DNA from: Gracilimonas sp040882225
GTDB lineage: Bacteria; Bacteroidota; Rhodothermia; Balneolales; Balneolaceae
Length of the DNA: 64,000 bases
Direction: 5' to 3'
NCBI GenBank assembly: GCA_040882225.1
Contig: JBBEBR010000011.1
Coordinates: forward strand, 30,904-94,903
Shown here: positions 26,562 through 35,231 of the stretch, piece by piece
Layout: each line of letters opens with the position of its first letter
How positions within the stretch are numbered: the first letter of the stretch is position 1
Made by a program: the position numbers and the translations under genes
The notes under the pieces: model-generated
Told to the model about the DNA's origin: nothing
The model's input: only the letters and a program-made list of their open reading frames with translations
Databases searched by the model: none

Positions 26562-26849
26562 TTATTCAATTACTTTTGGAACCCGAAAGTAGTCGCTGTC
26601 GGCATCCGGCGCGTTTTTCATTGCTTCATCATGAGAAAGTGGAGCTTTTGCTTCATCTTTTCGGAGCCGGCTATCCATTTCCAGCACATGATTCAACGGC
26701 TCAACTCCAGAAGTATCAAGCTCGTTTAAAAGATCCATATAACCCAAAATATTGGTCATATCTCCGGTCAGAGATTTCACCTCTTTTTCGGACAGGTGGA
26801 GATTTGCCAGATTGGCAACATATCGCACTTCTTTTTCTGTTACAGACAT
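26562..26849 (-). CDS. gatC: Aspartyl/glutamyl-tRNA amidotransferase subunit C
   Basis: The 95-residue clamp subunit of GatCAB, which amidates Glu-tRNA(Gln) or Asp-tRNA(Asn). The opening VTEKEVRYVANLANLHLSEKEV, the middle ILGYMDLLNELDTSGVEPLNHVLE and the ending DYFRVPKVIE are diagnostic. gatA and gatB are not adjacent, which is common. It heads an operon with yfhO (2-base gap), a glycosyltransferase and wecB, so its expression may be tied to surface glycan genes. Confidence 0.95.
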   Translation of the reverse strand: MSVTEKEVRYVANLANLHLSEKEVKSLTGDMTNILGYMDLLNELDTSGVEPLNHVLEMDSRLRKDEAKAPLSHDEAMKNAPDADSDYFRVPKVIE

Positions 26850-27032
26850 ATATTCATTTTTTGTGATTGGCTAAATGTAAGAAACATTGTAAAGAAGATT
26901 AAAGTTAATTGATTTGAATATATCCCTGTTTGGAAGCAAAGCAATTAATCCATGAATGAATATGCTAAATTCAGGTTTGAAAGAATGGCATATTATTCCT
27001 TTTATATTCATCTTTGCCGCCTATATTAAAAT

Positions 27033-27305
27033 ATGATTAAGAAGAAAATAACGATACTCAACTCAGCAGGATTACATGCCCGACCGTCTGCGGCTCTGGT
27101 AAAACTTGCGAGTAAATTTAAAGCTGATTTTTATATACATAGCCTTGGTTATAGGGTGAACGGAAAGAGTATTCTTGGTGTGATGACTTTGGCGGCAGAA
27201 CAGGGAGCGAAACTGGAACTGGAATTAGATGGCCCGGACGAGAAAGAAGCAATGAAGGCAATTACCAATCTCGTTCAAGGTAAATTTGGAGCGGAAGACG
27301 AGTAG
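27033..27305 (+). CDS. ptsH: HPr, phosphocarrier protein of the PTS
   Basis: A 90-residue HPr. The phospho-accepting histidine is in GLHARPS (His15) and the regulatory serine in NGKSILGVM (Ser46) is also present, so it could be phosphorylated by an HPr kinase as well as by enzyme I. EI follows within five bases if EI starts at its ATG. No sugar-specific EIIB or EIIC is in the window, so a regulatory rather than a transport role is possible. Confidence 0.95.
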   Translation: MIKKKITILNSAGLHARPSAALVKLASKFKADFYIHSLGYRVNGKSILGVMTLAAEQGAKLELELDGPDEKEAMKAITNLVQGKFGAEDE

Positions 27306-27309
27306 ATTT

Positions 27310-29031
27310 ATGCAAGATATTAAAGTTGAAGAAATTATTGTTCAAGGGCTGCCCACAGGTAGGGGGATGGCCATTGGAGAAGTTTTTTTACTTGATATAA
27401 AGCAGAAGACTATTGCACCTAAATCTATAAAAGCGTCCTCAATAAATACCCACAAAAAGAAGTTCCTTGAAGCCAAAGTTCGTTTTCTGAATGATTTAGA
27501 TAAAATGGGGAGAGAACTTAATGATCCCGGATCGGCTGAAATTATTGATACCCAGCGGCAAATTATAAAAGATCCTGAGATCGAAAAAAGTGCATTCGAA
27601 ATCATTGAGCATAAATTACTTAGTGTAGATTTTGCCGTCTATCAAACGTTATGCCAGTTCATTGAGCGCCTAAAAGAAAGTGGGTCAGAGTTATTCCGCC
27701 AGCGAATAGTAGATTTGGAAGACATTCGCGATCGTTTCATTTCAATAATCCAAAACAACCAAAGTACAAGGCCTGTTAAAAAAGGCTCAATTATCATCAC
27801 AAGCGAAATCAGCCCGACGGATCTTGTTTCGTTTTATGAAAATGGAATAGCCGGCTTAGTGATGGATAAAGGCGGGGTTACTTCTCATGCCGCCATCATT
27901 GCTCAATCTTTGGGAATTCCTTGTGTGGTGAGTACCAAGAAAGCGGTTAAAGAAGCCGCGAATTGCAAAAATGTAATTGTCGATGGAAGCACCGGGCAAG
28001 TGTTCTTCAATCCTGCAAAAGAAAGGATCAATGAATATCGGAAGAAACTATCCGAGTTGAATAAAGTCATCAAAAAAGCCAGTAACGATGATGATGTTTT
28101 CGAAACTTTAGACGGCTTTCCATTTCGATTAATGGCTAATATTGAGTTCGAAGCGGAGCTTCCTAAAGTAAAAGAATTTGGGGCACAGGGCGTTGGATTA
28201 CTAAGAACTGAAAGCCTCTTGTTCGGAAAGCGATTGAAAAAAAGTACGGAAGAACAGGTTGCTTTTTATAGCAACATCATAGAGACAATTGAAGGCCCAT
28301 TAACCATTCGGCTGTTTGATGTAGGTGGTGATAAAGTCAGCGTTCACCCTATCAAAGAAGCGAATCCATTTTTGGGATGGCGTGGCATCCGAATGCTGTT
28401 GGACGAAAAAGAGTTACTGAGAAATCAACTAAGGGCAATTTTGAAAGTGGCGGGACATTTTCCGGGTAAGATTAAATTCCTTGTTCCCATGATTTCCGTG
28501 TTAGAGGAAGTGCATGAAATACGAGAAGAAATTGAATCCATGCAATCCCAGTTGTTAAGCGAAGGCGAAAAAATTGATGAGAATATTCCTTTGGGTTTGA
28601 TGGTAGAAGTACCGAGCGTGGCTCTTTCTGCTTTTCAGTTTGCAAAAGAAGTAGACTTTTTCAGTATGGGAACCAATGATCTTACTCAATATACGATGGC
28701 GGCAGATCGTGGTAATGAACACATTTGTGAACTATTTCAGCATCATCATCCGTCGGTTTTAAGAATGATAAAGTTAACGGTAGAAGGTGCTGATAAAGCA
28801 GATATCGAAGTTTGTGCCTGTGGCGAACTTGCCGGAGAAGAAATTGGCGCGGCCTGTTTATTAGGTTTGGGAGTGCGTGAATTAAGTATGACACCTCACT
28901 CTATTCCAAAAATAAAAGATTTATTAAGTTCGCGTACCAAAAAAGATTTCGAGAATTTCGTTTCTAAAGCAATTGAAGCGTCAACATCTAAAGAAGTAGA
29001 ACAAATATTTAACACCTGGAAAAACGATTAA
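27310..29031 (+). CDS. ptsI: Phosphoenolpyruvate-protein phosphotransferase (enzyme I)
   Basis: A protein of 573 residues that moves phosphate from PEP to HPr. The phospho-histidine domain has GGVTSHAAIIAQSLGIPCVV with His193, and the PEP-binding barrel has GVGLLRTESLLF, LFDVGGDKV, the metal/PEP site VEVPSVALSA, FFSMGTNDLTQYTMAADRGN and the catalytic cysteine in VCACGELAG. Length is normal. The frame extends to a TTG at 27286 inside ptsH, but the ATG at 27310, five bases after the HPr stop, is more likely. The final TAA overlaps the ATG of the isomerase gene. Confidence 0.97.
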   Translation: MQDIKVEEIIVQGLPTGRGMAIGEVFLLDIKQKTIAPKSIKASSINTHKKKFLEAKVRFLNDLDKMGRELNDPGSAEIIDTQRQIIKDPEIEKSAFEIIEHKLLSVDFAVYQTLCQFIERLKESGSELFRQRIVDLEDIRDRFISIIQNNQSTRPVKKGSIIITSEISPTDLVSFYENGIAGLVMDKGGVTSHAAIIAQSLGIPCVVSTKKAVKEAANCKNVIVDGSTGQVFFNPAKERINEYRKKLSELNKVIKKASNDDDVFETLDGFPFRLMANIEFEAELPKVKEFGAQGVGLLRTESLLFGKRLKKSTEEQVAFYSNIIETIEGPLTIRLFDVGGDKVSVHPIKEANPFLGWRGIRMLLDEKELLRNQLRAILKVAGHFPGKIKFLVPMISVLEEVHEIREEIESMQSQLLSEGEKIDENIPLGLMVEVPSVALSAFQFAKEVDFFSMGTNDLTQYTMAADRGNEHICELFQHHHPSVLRMIKLTVEGADKADIEVCACGELAGEEIGAACLLGLGVRELSMTPHSIPKIKDLLSSRTKKDFENFVSKAIEASTSKEVEQIFNTWKND

Positions 29032-30080
29032 TGGAGATTACTAAAGAAAATATAGAGCGCCTCGACTCACAAAATATGTGGCAGCTGGTCGTAGATTTTC
29101 CCAAACACTGGGAAAAAATTATCGGCATGACAACCAACCTGGAGTTGAACATAGATAAAAACAAAATCAAGAAAATTATTTTTGGGGGAATGGGAGGTTC
29201 AGCAATCGGAGCTGATTTAATCCGCGCATATTCGCTCAAAACCTGTCCACATCCCGTGCAGGTAAATCGCCATTACGATATCCCAAACTGGGTAGACGAA
29301 GAGACACTATTTGTGGCGTGCAGTTTTTCGGGAAACACTGAAGAAACACTCTCCGCTTTATATCAGGCTTTGGAAAAAGGTGCGCAATGTGTAGGGGTAA
29401 CTTCCGGCGGAACCTTGCTGGTTACAGCTCAGAAAGAGGAATTCGATTACATTAAAATTCCCGGTGGAATGCCGCCAAGGGCAGCATTGGCCTATAGTTT
29501 TGTGCCTCTTTTCAGAATATTTCAGTATTTGGGTTATTTGGATGAAGGCGATGAAGCCCTTTCCGAAACATTAAAATTATTACAGGATGGAGTGCTCGAT
29601 TTCTCCGATACTTCTTCAAATGAAGCGCTTACCATTGCGGAAGAATTAAGCGAATCTTTACCGCTGATTTATTCAGACGCGTTAATGACAGAACCAGTGA
29701 ATTTACGCTGGCGTGGCCAAATTGAAGAGAACGCAAAGATGCTCGCTTATGGAAATTTGCTTCCCGAAATGAATCATAATGAAATAGTTGGCTGGGAACA
29801 CATCGCTCATTTAACAGGAAGATTAACGGTAGTGATGCTTCGTGATAAAGAAGATAATGAGCGTGTAACCCGAAGGATGGAGATTGTAAAGGAGCTGGTA
29901 ATAGATCAGACCCTTGCCATAGTCGAAATTGACTCACATGGCAAAAGCCGCCTCGCTCGTTTATTTTCGCTTATTCAATTGGGCGACTGGGTAAGTATAT
30001 ATCTTGCAATCCTAAATGAAGTAGACCCCACACCTATTGCGAAGATTGATCTGCTGAAGAGCAAACTGGCTGAGGTTTAA
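29031..30080 (+). CDS. Bifunctional phosphoglucose/phosphomannose isomerase
   Basis: A 349-residue sugar isomerase that interconverts fructose 6-phosphate with glucose 6-phosphate or mannose 6-phosphate. The SIS fold is seen in IIFGGMGGSAIGADLIRAY and VACSFSGNTEETLSAL, with PGGMPPRAALAYSFVPLF and a C-terminal EMNHNEIVGWEH with the catalytic Glu/His region. Its ATG overlaps the enzyme I stop (TAATG), so it is probably translated from the ptsH-ptsI message. This connects the incomplete PTS with hexose-phosphate metabolism. Confidence 0.9.
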   Translation: MEITKENIERLDSQNMWQLVVDFPKHWEKIIGMTTNLELNIDKNKIKKIIFGGMGGSAIGADLIRAYSLKTCPHPVQVNRHYDIPNWVDEETLFVACSFSGNTEETLSALYQALEKGAQCVGVTSGGTLLVTAQKEEFDYIKIPGGMPPRAALAYSFVPLFRIFQYLGYLDEGDEALSETLKLLQDGVLDFSDTSSNEALTIAEELSESLPLIYSDALMTEPVNLRWRGQIEENAKMLAYGNLLPEMNHNEIVGWEHIAHLTGRLTVVMLRDKEDNERVTRRMEIVKELVIDQTLAIVEIDSHGKSRLARLFSLIQLGDWVSIYLAILNEVDPTPIAKIDLLKSKLAEV

Positions 30081-30299
30081 TTTTTTCTCGGAAGCCTGTT
30101 GCTACATCCGAGCCATGCCCTTCGAAATCATAACAGATGAAATGAGGCAGGTAAGAGGTATATATATATAGTAGCATCTTTGTGATGACTTCTAAAAAAA
30201 ACCCAATTCGCGGTAAAAATTATGCACAGCATGCTTCTTTTATGCAGAGCAGAAAGCTGTTTAAGCAGAATTTTTAACCTGAATTGAGAATATTTTTAA

Positions 30300-31127
30300 T
30301 TATTGAGCCGGCACAATGAATAAACTGGCAATGGCATTCACTTCTTCCATTGTAAGTGGTTCATCCCAAGCTTCAGTTACAGCTTCGTCTGAGATATCGG
30401 TCACCGTGGTGGCATCTACTCCAGCGTGAGTGGTATTGGCTTCACCGTTATAAACAGCTTGGGCTTGTTCCGGCAGGCTGCCGCGGTTATCGCCTGTAAT
30501 CCATGCTTCGATATCATCCAATCCACGCATGGTGCGCAGGCGGCGGACTTCAGCGGCGTGCCGGGCTTCAACTGAATGAATGCGCAAGGCAGCTGTTAAT
30601 ATTTGGTCGCTGCTTTGTACATTTCCTGCCTGACCTTTATAAGCCCGAACGCCGGTGTCTTCGAAAGCCTGAGACAGGGCAAGATATTGCGGGTACTGAT
30701 TGAAAGGATCGAAAGTGCCGCTGGCAGTGAAATCGAATTCGGGCTTTTCGATGGGTGTTCCGCCAAGCGAGTTGATAGTATCTTGTAGAAAAATGACATG
30801 CGCATTTTCATGCTTCTGTATAACATTAAATATAGCGCGGTCTTCATCAGGTATAATACCGATTTCGCACCCCATGTTATAATACTCAGCTTCGAGTAAT
30901 TCCAGGGTAAGGGCAAAATTGAGCACTCCTACCACGTCTTCGGTAGATTGGGCGTTTGCCGGTTTTGAGAAGGCAGCTATCGCGCCAAATGGAAGAGCCG
31001 CAAGCGCAAAATTTTTGCTATAGTTGCTCATTTTGGCTAATGCATCTTTTCTGCTGAAAAAACGTTCGCTTTCTTCTTTGTTACTGGTTTCGAGGTTAAA
31101 CTCGTCTAATAATTTTAAAAAACTCAT
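30300..31127 (-). CDS. Exported ferritin-like domain protein (paralogue A)
   Basis: A 275-residue protein whose mature part is a four-helix ferritin-like domain (Ferritin_2 type). The helices carry the expected carboxylate/histidine ligands: LTLELLEAEYYN, QKHENAHVIFLQ, FEDTGVRAYKGQ and IHSVEARHAAEVRRL. A hydrophobic segment with cleavage-like PANAQ around residues 40-60 suggests export, after an unusually long 35-residue hydrophilic N-terminus. It may bind iron or another metal in the periplasm, but enzyme or storage function is unproven. It lies 24 bases downstream of a paralogue, probably in one operon. Confidence 0.8.
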   Translation of the reverse strand: MSFLKLLDEFNLETSNKEESERFFSRKDALAKMSNYSKNFALAALPFGAIAAFSKPANAQSTEDVVGVLNFALTLELLEAEYYNMGCEIGIIPDEDRAIFNVIQKHENAHVIFLQDTINSLGGTPIEKPEFDFTASGTFDPFNQYPQYLALSQAFEDTGVRAYKGQAGNVQSSDQILTAALRIHSVEARHAAEVRRLRTMRGLDDIEAWITGDNRGSLPEQAQAVYNGEANTTHAGVDATTVTDISDEAVTEAWDEPLTMEEVNAIASLFIVPAQ

Positions 31128-31151
31128 GGTGATCTCCGTATAAAGATTAAA

Positions 31152-31916
31152 TTAGTTGTTAGGTTGGGGGAGTTCGCTGGCATCAATCTCATCCACTATG
31201 AATGCGGATGCGGCAGCTAAAACGTCGTTGGGGGTATTCACAACATCCAATCCATTTTCGTCTATAACATCATCGCCGGCAAAAAAACCGGTACGAGGTT
31301 TCAATAAATCGCGGATTGCAGCTGCATGGCGGGCTTCAACCGACACAATTTTTCCGGCTACCAGCAGAAGCTCGGTATCTTCCAGAAGTTGCCCTGCTCC
31401 GTTGTAAGCAGATACTCCCAAATCTTCGAATACTTGTGCCGTGTTTAGCACACTGGCGCAATCATCAAAATCTACCGAACTGAAATCCACTTCCAGCCCC
31501 CGGATGGCGTTATCTCCCAAAGCAGCTTTATAAAAGTCGGCGTGAGCTACTTCATGCTCTCGCAATGCTTCCAGTATACGGCCCTCATCAGAGCTCATGT
31601 TGTGATATGGGTTCTCCAGCACCTGTATATAATAAGCGGCTTCGAGTTGTTCTAAGGCATAGGCGAAATTAAGAATGCCGATATCACCGGCTCCCAGCTT
31701 TACAACATCAGCATTTTTATCGGTAGAACCGTTATTTCCTCCAGATTTGTTATCGAGAACTCCTAAGCCGGAGTCTTGGCAGCCGTACATGCTTAGCGCC
31801 ATAAAAGACGCAGCAGATAGTCCTGAAAATTTAAAAAAATTCTTCCTTGAAATTGGCCGCCGGGTAGCACAAACCAAATCACTAGATTGTCCTGTTTCTT
31901 CTCTTGATTTTGACAT
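31152..31916 (-). CDS. Ferritin-like domain lipoprotein (paralogue B)
   Basis: A 254-residue protein related to its neighbour. The N-terminus SRKNFFKFSGLSAASFMALSMYGC combines a twin-arginine-like S-R-K-x-F-x-K motif (Lys for the second Arg) with a lipobox ending in Cys, so it is probably a membrane-anchored lipoprotein. The ferritin-like helices show YALEQLEAAYYIQ, LREHEVAHADFYK, FEDLGVSAYNGAG and VSVEARHAAAIRDL. Function is unknown; periplasmic metal binding or stress protection is inferred from the fold. It is the first gene of the pair. Confidence 0.8.
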   Translation of the reverse strand: MSKSREETGQSSDLVCATRRPISRKNFFKFSGLSAASFMALSMYGCQDSGLGVLDNKSGGNNGSTDKNADVVKLGAGDIGILNFAYALEQLEAAYYIQVLENPYHNMSSDEGRILEALREHEVAHADFYKAALGDNAIRGLEVDFSSVDFDDCASVLNTAQVFEDLGVSAYNGAGQLLEDTELLLVAGKIVSVEARHAAAIRDLLKPRTGFFAGDDVIDENGLDVVNTPNDVLAAASAFIVDEIDASELPQPNN

Positions 31917-32220
31917 GGTATCTCTCTTTTTTAATTGAATATTATCGTAATTCGTAATTATTGGGTGAAAACAATTATTATTATGCCGTAAAATAATGTA
32001 ACTCTAAGCATCAGATATGGACGTAAATCAGTTTTTTAAAAAATTGTAGAAGAAAGAGCAGATATAACTGCGCAAAACCGAAATGGTGCGTAAAATTTCA
32101 TGCTTTCTAAGAGTGCTCTTCACAAAAAGAATGAAAAAAAATCCTCAAAATTAAGCCTTGCAAATTTAATAAGAGCTGATTTACCTCGCATTTAACCAAA
32201 GATGAATTAACTTTTTAAAT
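31917..32220. other. Divergent intergenic region, ferritin-like pair / birA
   Basis: These 304 AT-rich bases separate two divergent transcription units and must carry promoters for both. I see a short direct repeat of CGTAATT around 31940-31960 but no convincing operator, RNA or coding region. Confidence 0.5.
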
Positions 32221-33003
32221 TTGTTTGATAAAAAACAATTTGAGAAACAACTTTCCACTTCGTGGTTGGGGCGAAGCGCTTTTTGCTTTAAGGAATTGGA
32301 TTCTACAAATTCCCATGCAAAAAAAATGCGCATAGATGCCTCGCTCCACGGCTCGGTTGTTCTTGCAGATCATCAAACTGGAGGCCGGGGGCAGCACTCG
32401 AGAAAATGGCAAACGGAAGCGGGCGCAAATCTCACATTCAGCCTGATTTTTGCACCCAAAAAACAGGATCGTTTTACACTTCTTACGCTCGCCTGCGCAT
32501 TAGCTGTTTCTGAAGCGATTGAAGAAGAAACCGGAATTTGCACCAGGCTTAAGTGGCCAAACGATATTCTTCATGAAGGGCAAAAAATTTGCGGGATTCT
32601 GACGGAAACACAATTTAGTGGCAGCAAGCTGGAAAGGATTATTATTGGGATTGGGTTGAATGTTAACCAACTAAATTTTAGTGAAGAATTGGCGAGTATT
32701 GCAACTTCACTGGCTATCATTAATTCCAAAAAAATAAAGCGTGAGCAGCTCCTTGCTGCAATTTTGAAAAAAACGGAATATTATTACCGGCTCTGGACTC
32801 AATATAAACCGGAGCTGGTAAAGCAGATTAACCGCGCTTTAATTGGATATGGAAACTGGGTTCATATTCTCATTAATGGCAAAGAAATGAACGGCGAGTA
32901 TAAATTTTTAGGAGTGAACGACACGGGTGCTTTAGTGGTGTTAAACAGCAGATTAGAAGTACAGACTTTTGCCTACGAACAAGTGAGGGTGAAAGAGCAA
33001 TAA
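32221..33003 (+). CDS. birA: Biotin-[acetyl-CoA-carboxylase] ligase
   Basis: A 260-residue biotin protein ligase that attaches biotin to the carboxyl-carrier protein. It has GGRGQHSRKWQTEAGANLTFS (the biotin/ATP loop), RLKWPNDILHEGQKICGIL with the catalytic lysine, and a C-terminal SH3-like domain (GEYKFLGVNDTGALVV). There is no N-terminal DNA-binding domain, so it is a class I ligase and not a repressor. The start is a TTG. It is followed by tilS and hpt on the same strand. Confidence 0.93.
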   Translation: MFDKKQFEKQLSTSWLGRSAFCFKELDSTNSHAKKMRIDASLHGSVVLADHQTGGRGQHSRKWQTEAGANLTFSLIFAPKKQDRFTLLTLACALAVSEAIEEETGICTRLKWPNDILHEGQKICGILTETQFSGSKLERIIIGIGLNVNQLNFSEELASIATSLAIINSKKIKREQLLAAILKKTEYYYRLWTQYKPELVKQINRALIGYGNWVHILINGKEMNGEYKFLGVNDTGALVVLNSRLEVQTFAYEQVRVKEQ

Positions 33004-33051
33004 TTCTTAATAATCGATTGAAAACTGTCGGCAAAGCTCCTACTTTTTCTT

Positions 33052-34392
33052 ATGGGAAAAACCAAAGCCAAATCACTGGAGCTTCATCTTAAAAAAAGTA
33101 CCGAAAAGCATTTCGGCAGCAAGCACTTTTTTATTTTGGGCGTAAGTGGCGGACCGGATTCTATGGCTCTTCTGTACCTCTTCCATAAGCTGAATTTAAA
33201 AGCATTAGTGGTGCATATAAATTATGGGAAGCGCGGCGAGCAATCAGATTTAGATCAGGAGTTGGTGGAGCAGTTGGCTTTTCAGTGGAATTTAGAGTGC
33301 TGTTCTGTACGGCTTAATTCTAAAGAAGCGAAGGGTGAGAATTTTCAGAGCTGGGCACGAAACGAGCGTTATCAGATTTTTCGGGATTTGAAAACTGCTC
33401 ATCGTGCTGATGCCATAGTTACTGCTCATCATCAGGATGATCAGGTAGAAACCATCTTGCAGAAAATTTTACGGGGAAGCTCCCCTGCTGCATGGCAGGG
33501 AATGAAAGAAAGGGAAGAGGATCTGTATCGGCCATTACTCAATTTCACAAAACAAGAAATTCTGGATTATTGCGAAACAGAAGCGGTTCCTTACAGAACA
33601 GATGAAAGCAATATTGAAGCAGGTTTTGCTCGAAACTTTATCCGGCATTCTTTATCGAAAGAGCTTGAGGGATTTTTCCCGGGGTGGAAACAGAACGTTC
33701 TTGCATTGACAGACCAAGGAGTATTATTTGAGGAAAGCCTTAAGGTGATTACCGCGCAAGTGTTTGATGGGGAAAAAATAAACCTCACTAAATTTGGAAA
33801 TTTGCCATCGGTTCTTAAATCTGCGGTAATAAAAAATATCCTGGATTTGCTGGATGAAGCGGTGACTTATTCCAAAGGGATGTTGAAAGAATTAGCCCAA
33901 ATCGATCAGCTGCAAACTGGGAAATCGCTTGAAGCCGGTAAGGTAATTTTTACCCGAAACCGAGACGAGGTGCGCATCCAAAGGAAGAAAAAGACGACAG
34001 GCAAACCGATAGAAATTTCGGAAGATAATGCTGCTTCGGGTTTTGGAGGTGGAAATGTCGTCATCAAAAAAACCAAAAATAAAAAAGCACAATCGGCCTT
34101 GAAACTGGATTACGAGAAGCTTTACTGGCCTCTGAATTTGCGAATTTGGCAGAAAGGGGACTTTTTTAAACCACTTGGAATGGAAGGCACTCAAAAAATT
34201 TCTCATCATCTTACGAACAGGAAAATCCCCTCACATTTAAAGGAAAAAGCCTTGGTATTGTGCGGATCAGATGGTACTATTTACGCCATTATTTATCCCG
34301 GGCCGGCGCAGAATTTAGAGAAGGGTGCAATTTCTGAACTGGTAAAATGTGAGGATAAAACAAAAACCTATTTGACTATAATATTTGAATAA
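33052..34392 (+). CDS. tilS: tRNA(Ile)-lysidine synthase
   Basis: A 446-residue PP-loop ATPase that modifies C34 of tRNA-Ile(CAU) to lysidine, so that it reads AUA codons. The ATP pyrophosphatase loop is in ILGVSGGPDSMALL, with VTAHHQDDQVETILQKILRG and a later RPLLNFTKQEILDYC typical of TilS. The C-terminal substrate-binding domain includes LRIWQKGDFFKPLGMEGTQKI. The stop overlaps the ATG of hpt (TAATG), an arrangement seen in many bacteria. Confidence 0.94.
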   Translation: MGKTKAKSLELHLKKSTEKHFGSKHFFILGVSGGPDSMALLYLFHKLNLKALVVHINYGKRGEQSDLDQELVEQLAFQWNLECCSVRLNSKEAKGENFQSWARNERYQIFRDLKTAHRADAIVTAHHQDDQVETILQKILRGSSPAAWQGMKEREEDLYRPLLNFTKQEILDYCETEAVPYRTDESNIEAGFARNFIRHSLSKELEGFFPGWKQNVLALTDQGVLFEESLKVITAQVFDGEKINLTKFGNLPSVLKSAVIKNILDLLDEAVTYSKGMLKELAQIDQLQTGKSLEAGKVIFTRNRDEVRIQRKKKTTGKPIEISEDNAASGFGGGNVVIKKTKNKKAQSALKLDYEKLYWPLNLRIWQKGDFFKPLGMEGTQKISHHLTNRKIPSHLKEKALVLCGSDGTIYAIIYPGPAQNLEKGAISELVKCEDKTKTYLTIIFE

Positions 34393-34964
34393 TGAGTTCA
34401 ACTTTCCATCAGCCGGAAACGGTAGTTTGTAACGGTGAAAATTTCAAAGTCTTTATCACAAGAGATCAGCTTGAGGAGCGCCTTGCTCAGCTTGGATATC
34501 AACTGGACAAGGATTTTGAGGATAAAAAACCCATCTTCATTGGAATATTAAATGGAGCTTTTATTTTTCTGGCTGATATTATGCGTCATGTGAGCATTGC
34601 CTGTGAAGTAGATTTTATGAAGTTGAGCAGTTATGGCGACGAGAAGGTTTCCTCGGGACAAGTTACCGAGCTCAAACATATTGACGCCAAAATTGAAGGC
34701 CGGCATGTTATTCTGGTTGAAGATATAATAGATACTGGGCTTTCTATGAATTACCTGCTCAAGAATGTTCGGGAAAGTAATCCCGCATCTATTTCTGTTG
34801 TTACTCTGCTACACAAAAAAGAAGCGACTAAACACCCTGTGCAAATTGATTATGTGGGGTTTGAAATACCTAACGCATTTGTCTTGGGTTATGGATTAGA
34901 TTATGCACAAGAAGGCCGGAATCTTGCCCAAATTTATGTGCTTGATAAAGACGGCAACGGGTAG
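34392..34964 (+). CDS. hpt: Hypoxanthine phosphoribosyltransferase
   Basis: A 190-residue purine salvage enzyme that makes IMP or GMP from hypoxanthine or guanine and PRPP. The PRPP-binding motif is VILVEDIIDTGLSMNYLL, preceded by FMKLSSYGDEKVSSGQ (flexible loop), and followed by VDYVGFEIPNAFVLGYGLDYAQEGRNL. Length is normal. Its start overlaps the tilS stop by one base, so it is the last gene of birA-tilS-hpt. The tilS-hpt pairing is conserved in many phyla. Confidence 0.96.
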   Translation: MSSTFHQPETVVCNGENFKVFITRDQLEERLAQLGYQLDKDFEDKKPIFIGILNGAFIFLADIMRHVSIACEVDFMKLSSYGDEKVSSGQVTELKHIDAKIEGRHVILVEDIIDTGLSMNYLLKNVRESNPASISVVTLLHKKEATKHPVQIDYVGFEIPNAFVLGYGLDYAQEGRNLAQIYVLDKDGNG

Positions 34965-35003
34965 ATTTAGTGTTGAAGAGACATAAATCAGCCGTATCGA
35001 AAA

Positions 35004-35036
35004 GTTGCTATTAGACGCAAAAGCTCGCTATATTTG
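35004..35036 (+). promoter_or_regulatory. Bacteroidota-type promoter for tRNA-Ser
   Basis: TATATTTG (35029-35036) matches the TAnnTTTG -7 element exactly. TTG (35005-35007) lies 21 bases before it, matching the -33 element spacing. The tRNA starts 15 bases downstream of the -7 element. This is the cleanest promoter I could read in the window. Confidence 0.65.
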
Positions 35037-35050
35037 TGACCCTTCAAAAT

Positions 35051-35139
35051 GGAGAGGTGGCTGAGTGGCTGAAAGCGCTCCCCTGCTAAGGGAGTTTACC
35101 CGGAAACGGGTAACGAGGGTTCGAATCCCTCCCTCTCCG
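35051..35139 (+). tRNA. tRNA-Ser (anticodon GCU)
   Basis: An 89-base tRNA. The acceptor arm GGAGAGG (35051-35057) pairs with CCTCTCC (35132-35138), with a discriminator G. The anticodon stem CTCCC/GGGAG closes the loop CTGCTAA, giving anticodon GCU for AGC/AGU serine codons. The long variable arm typical of tRNA-Ser folds as TACCCG-GAAA-CGGGTA, and the T arm is GAGGG-TTCGAAT-CCCTC. No CCA is encoded. A run of nine T residues follows within 6 bases and may serve as terminator. Confidence 0.97.
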
Positions 35140-35153
35140 CATTCTTTTTTTTT

Positions 35154-35225
35154 CCGGAAACGGGTAACGCGGGTTCTGCCGGAGGCATCCCGTTGGGAGA
35201 ATCCCTCCCTCTGTGCATTCTCTTT
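35154..35225 (+). pseudogene. Decayed copy of the tRNA-Ser 3' half, with an insertion in the T arm
   Basis: It begins CCGGAAACGGGTAACG, the variable arm of the adjacent tRNA, continues as GGGTT, then carries about 24 unrelated bases, resumes AATCCCTCCCTCT as the T and acceptor arms, and ends GTGCATTCT like the region after the real tRNA. It therefore duplicates both the tRNA 3' half and its downstream flank. Confidence 0.75.
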
Positions 35226-35231
35226 TACTTT

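Noticed and set aside
26288..26866. A 192-codon plus-strand frame opposite yfhO and gatC
   Set aside because: Both minus-strand genes are firmly identified by conserved motifs, so this is a shadow frame.
30156..30168. TATATATATA run upstream of the ferritin-like genes' 3' end
   Set aside because: A short AT dinucleotide run with no associated element. Too little to call a feature.
31940..31960. CGTAATT direct repeat before the ferritin-like lipoprotein gene
   Set aside because: Two 7-base copies in an AT-rich region can arise by chance, and nothing links them to a regulator.
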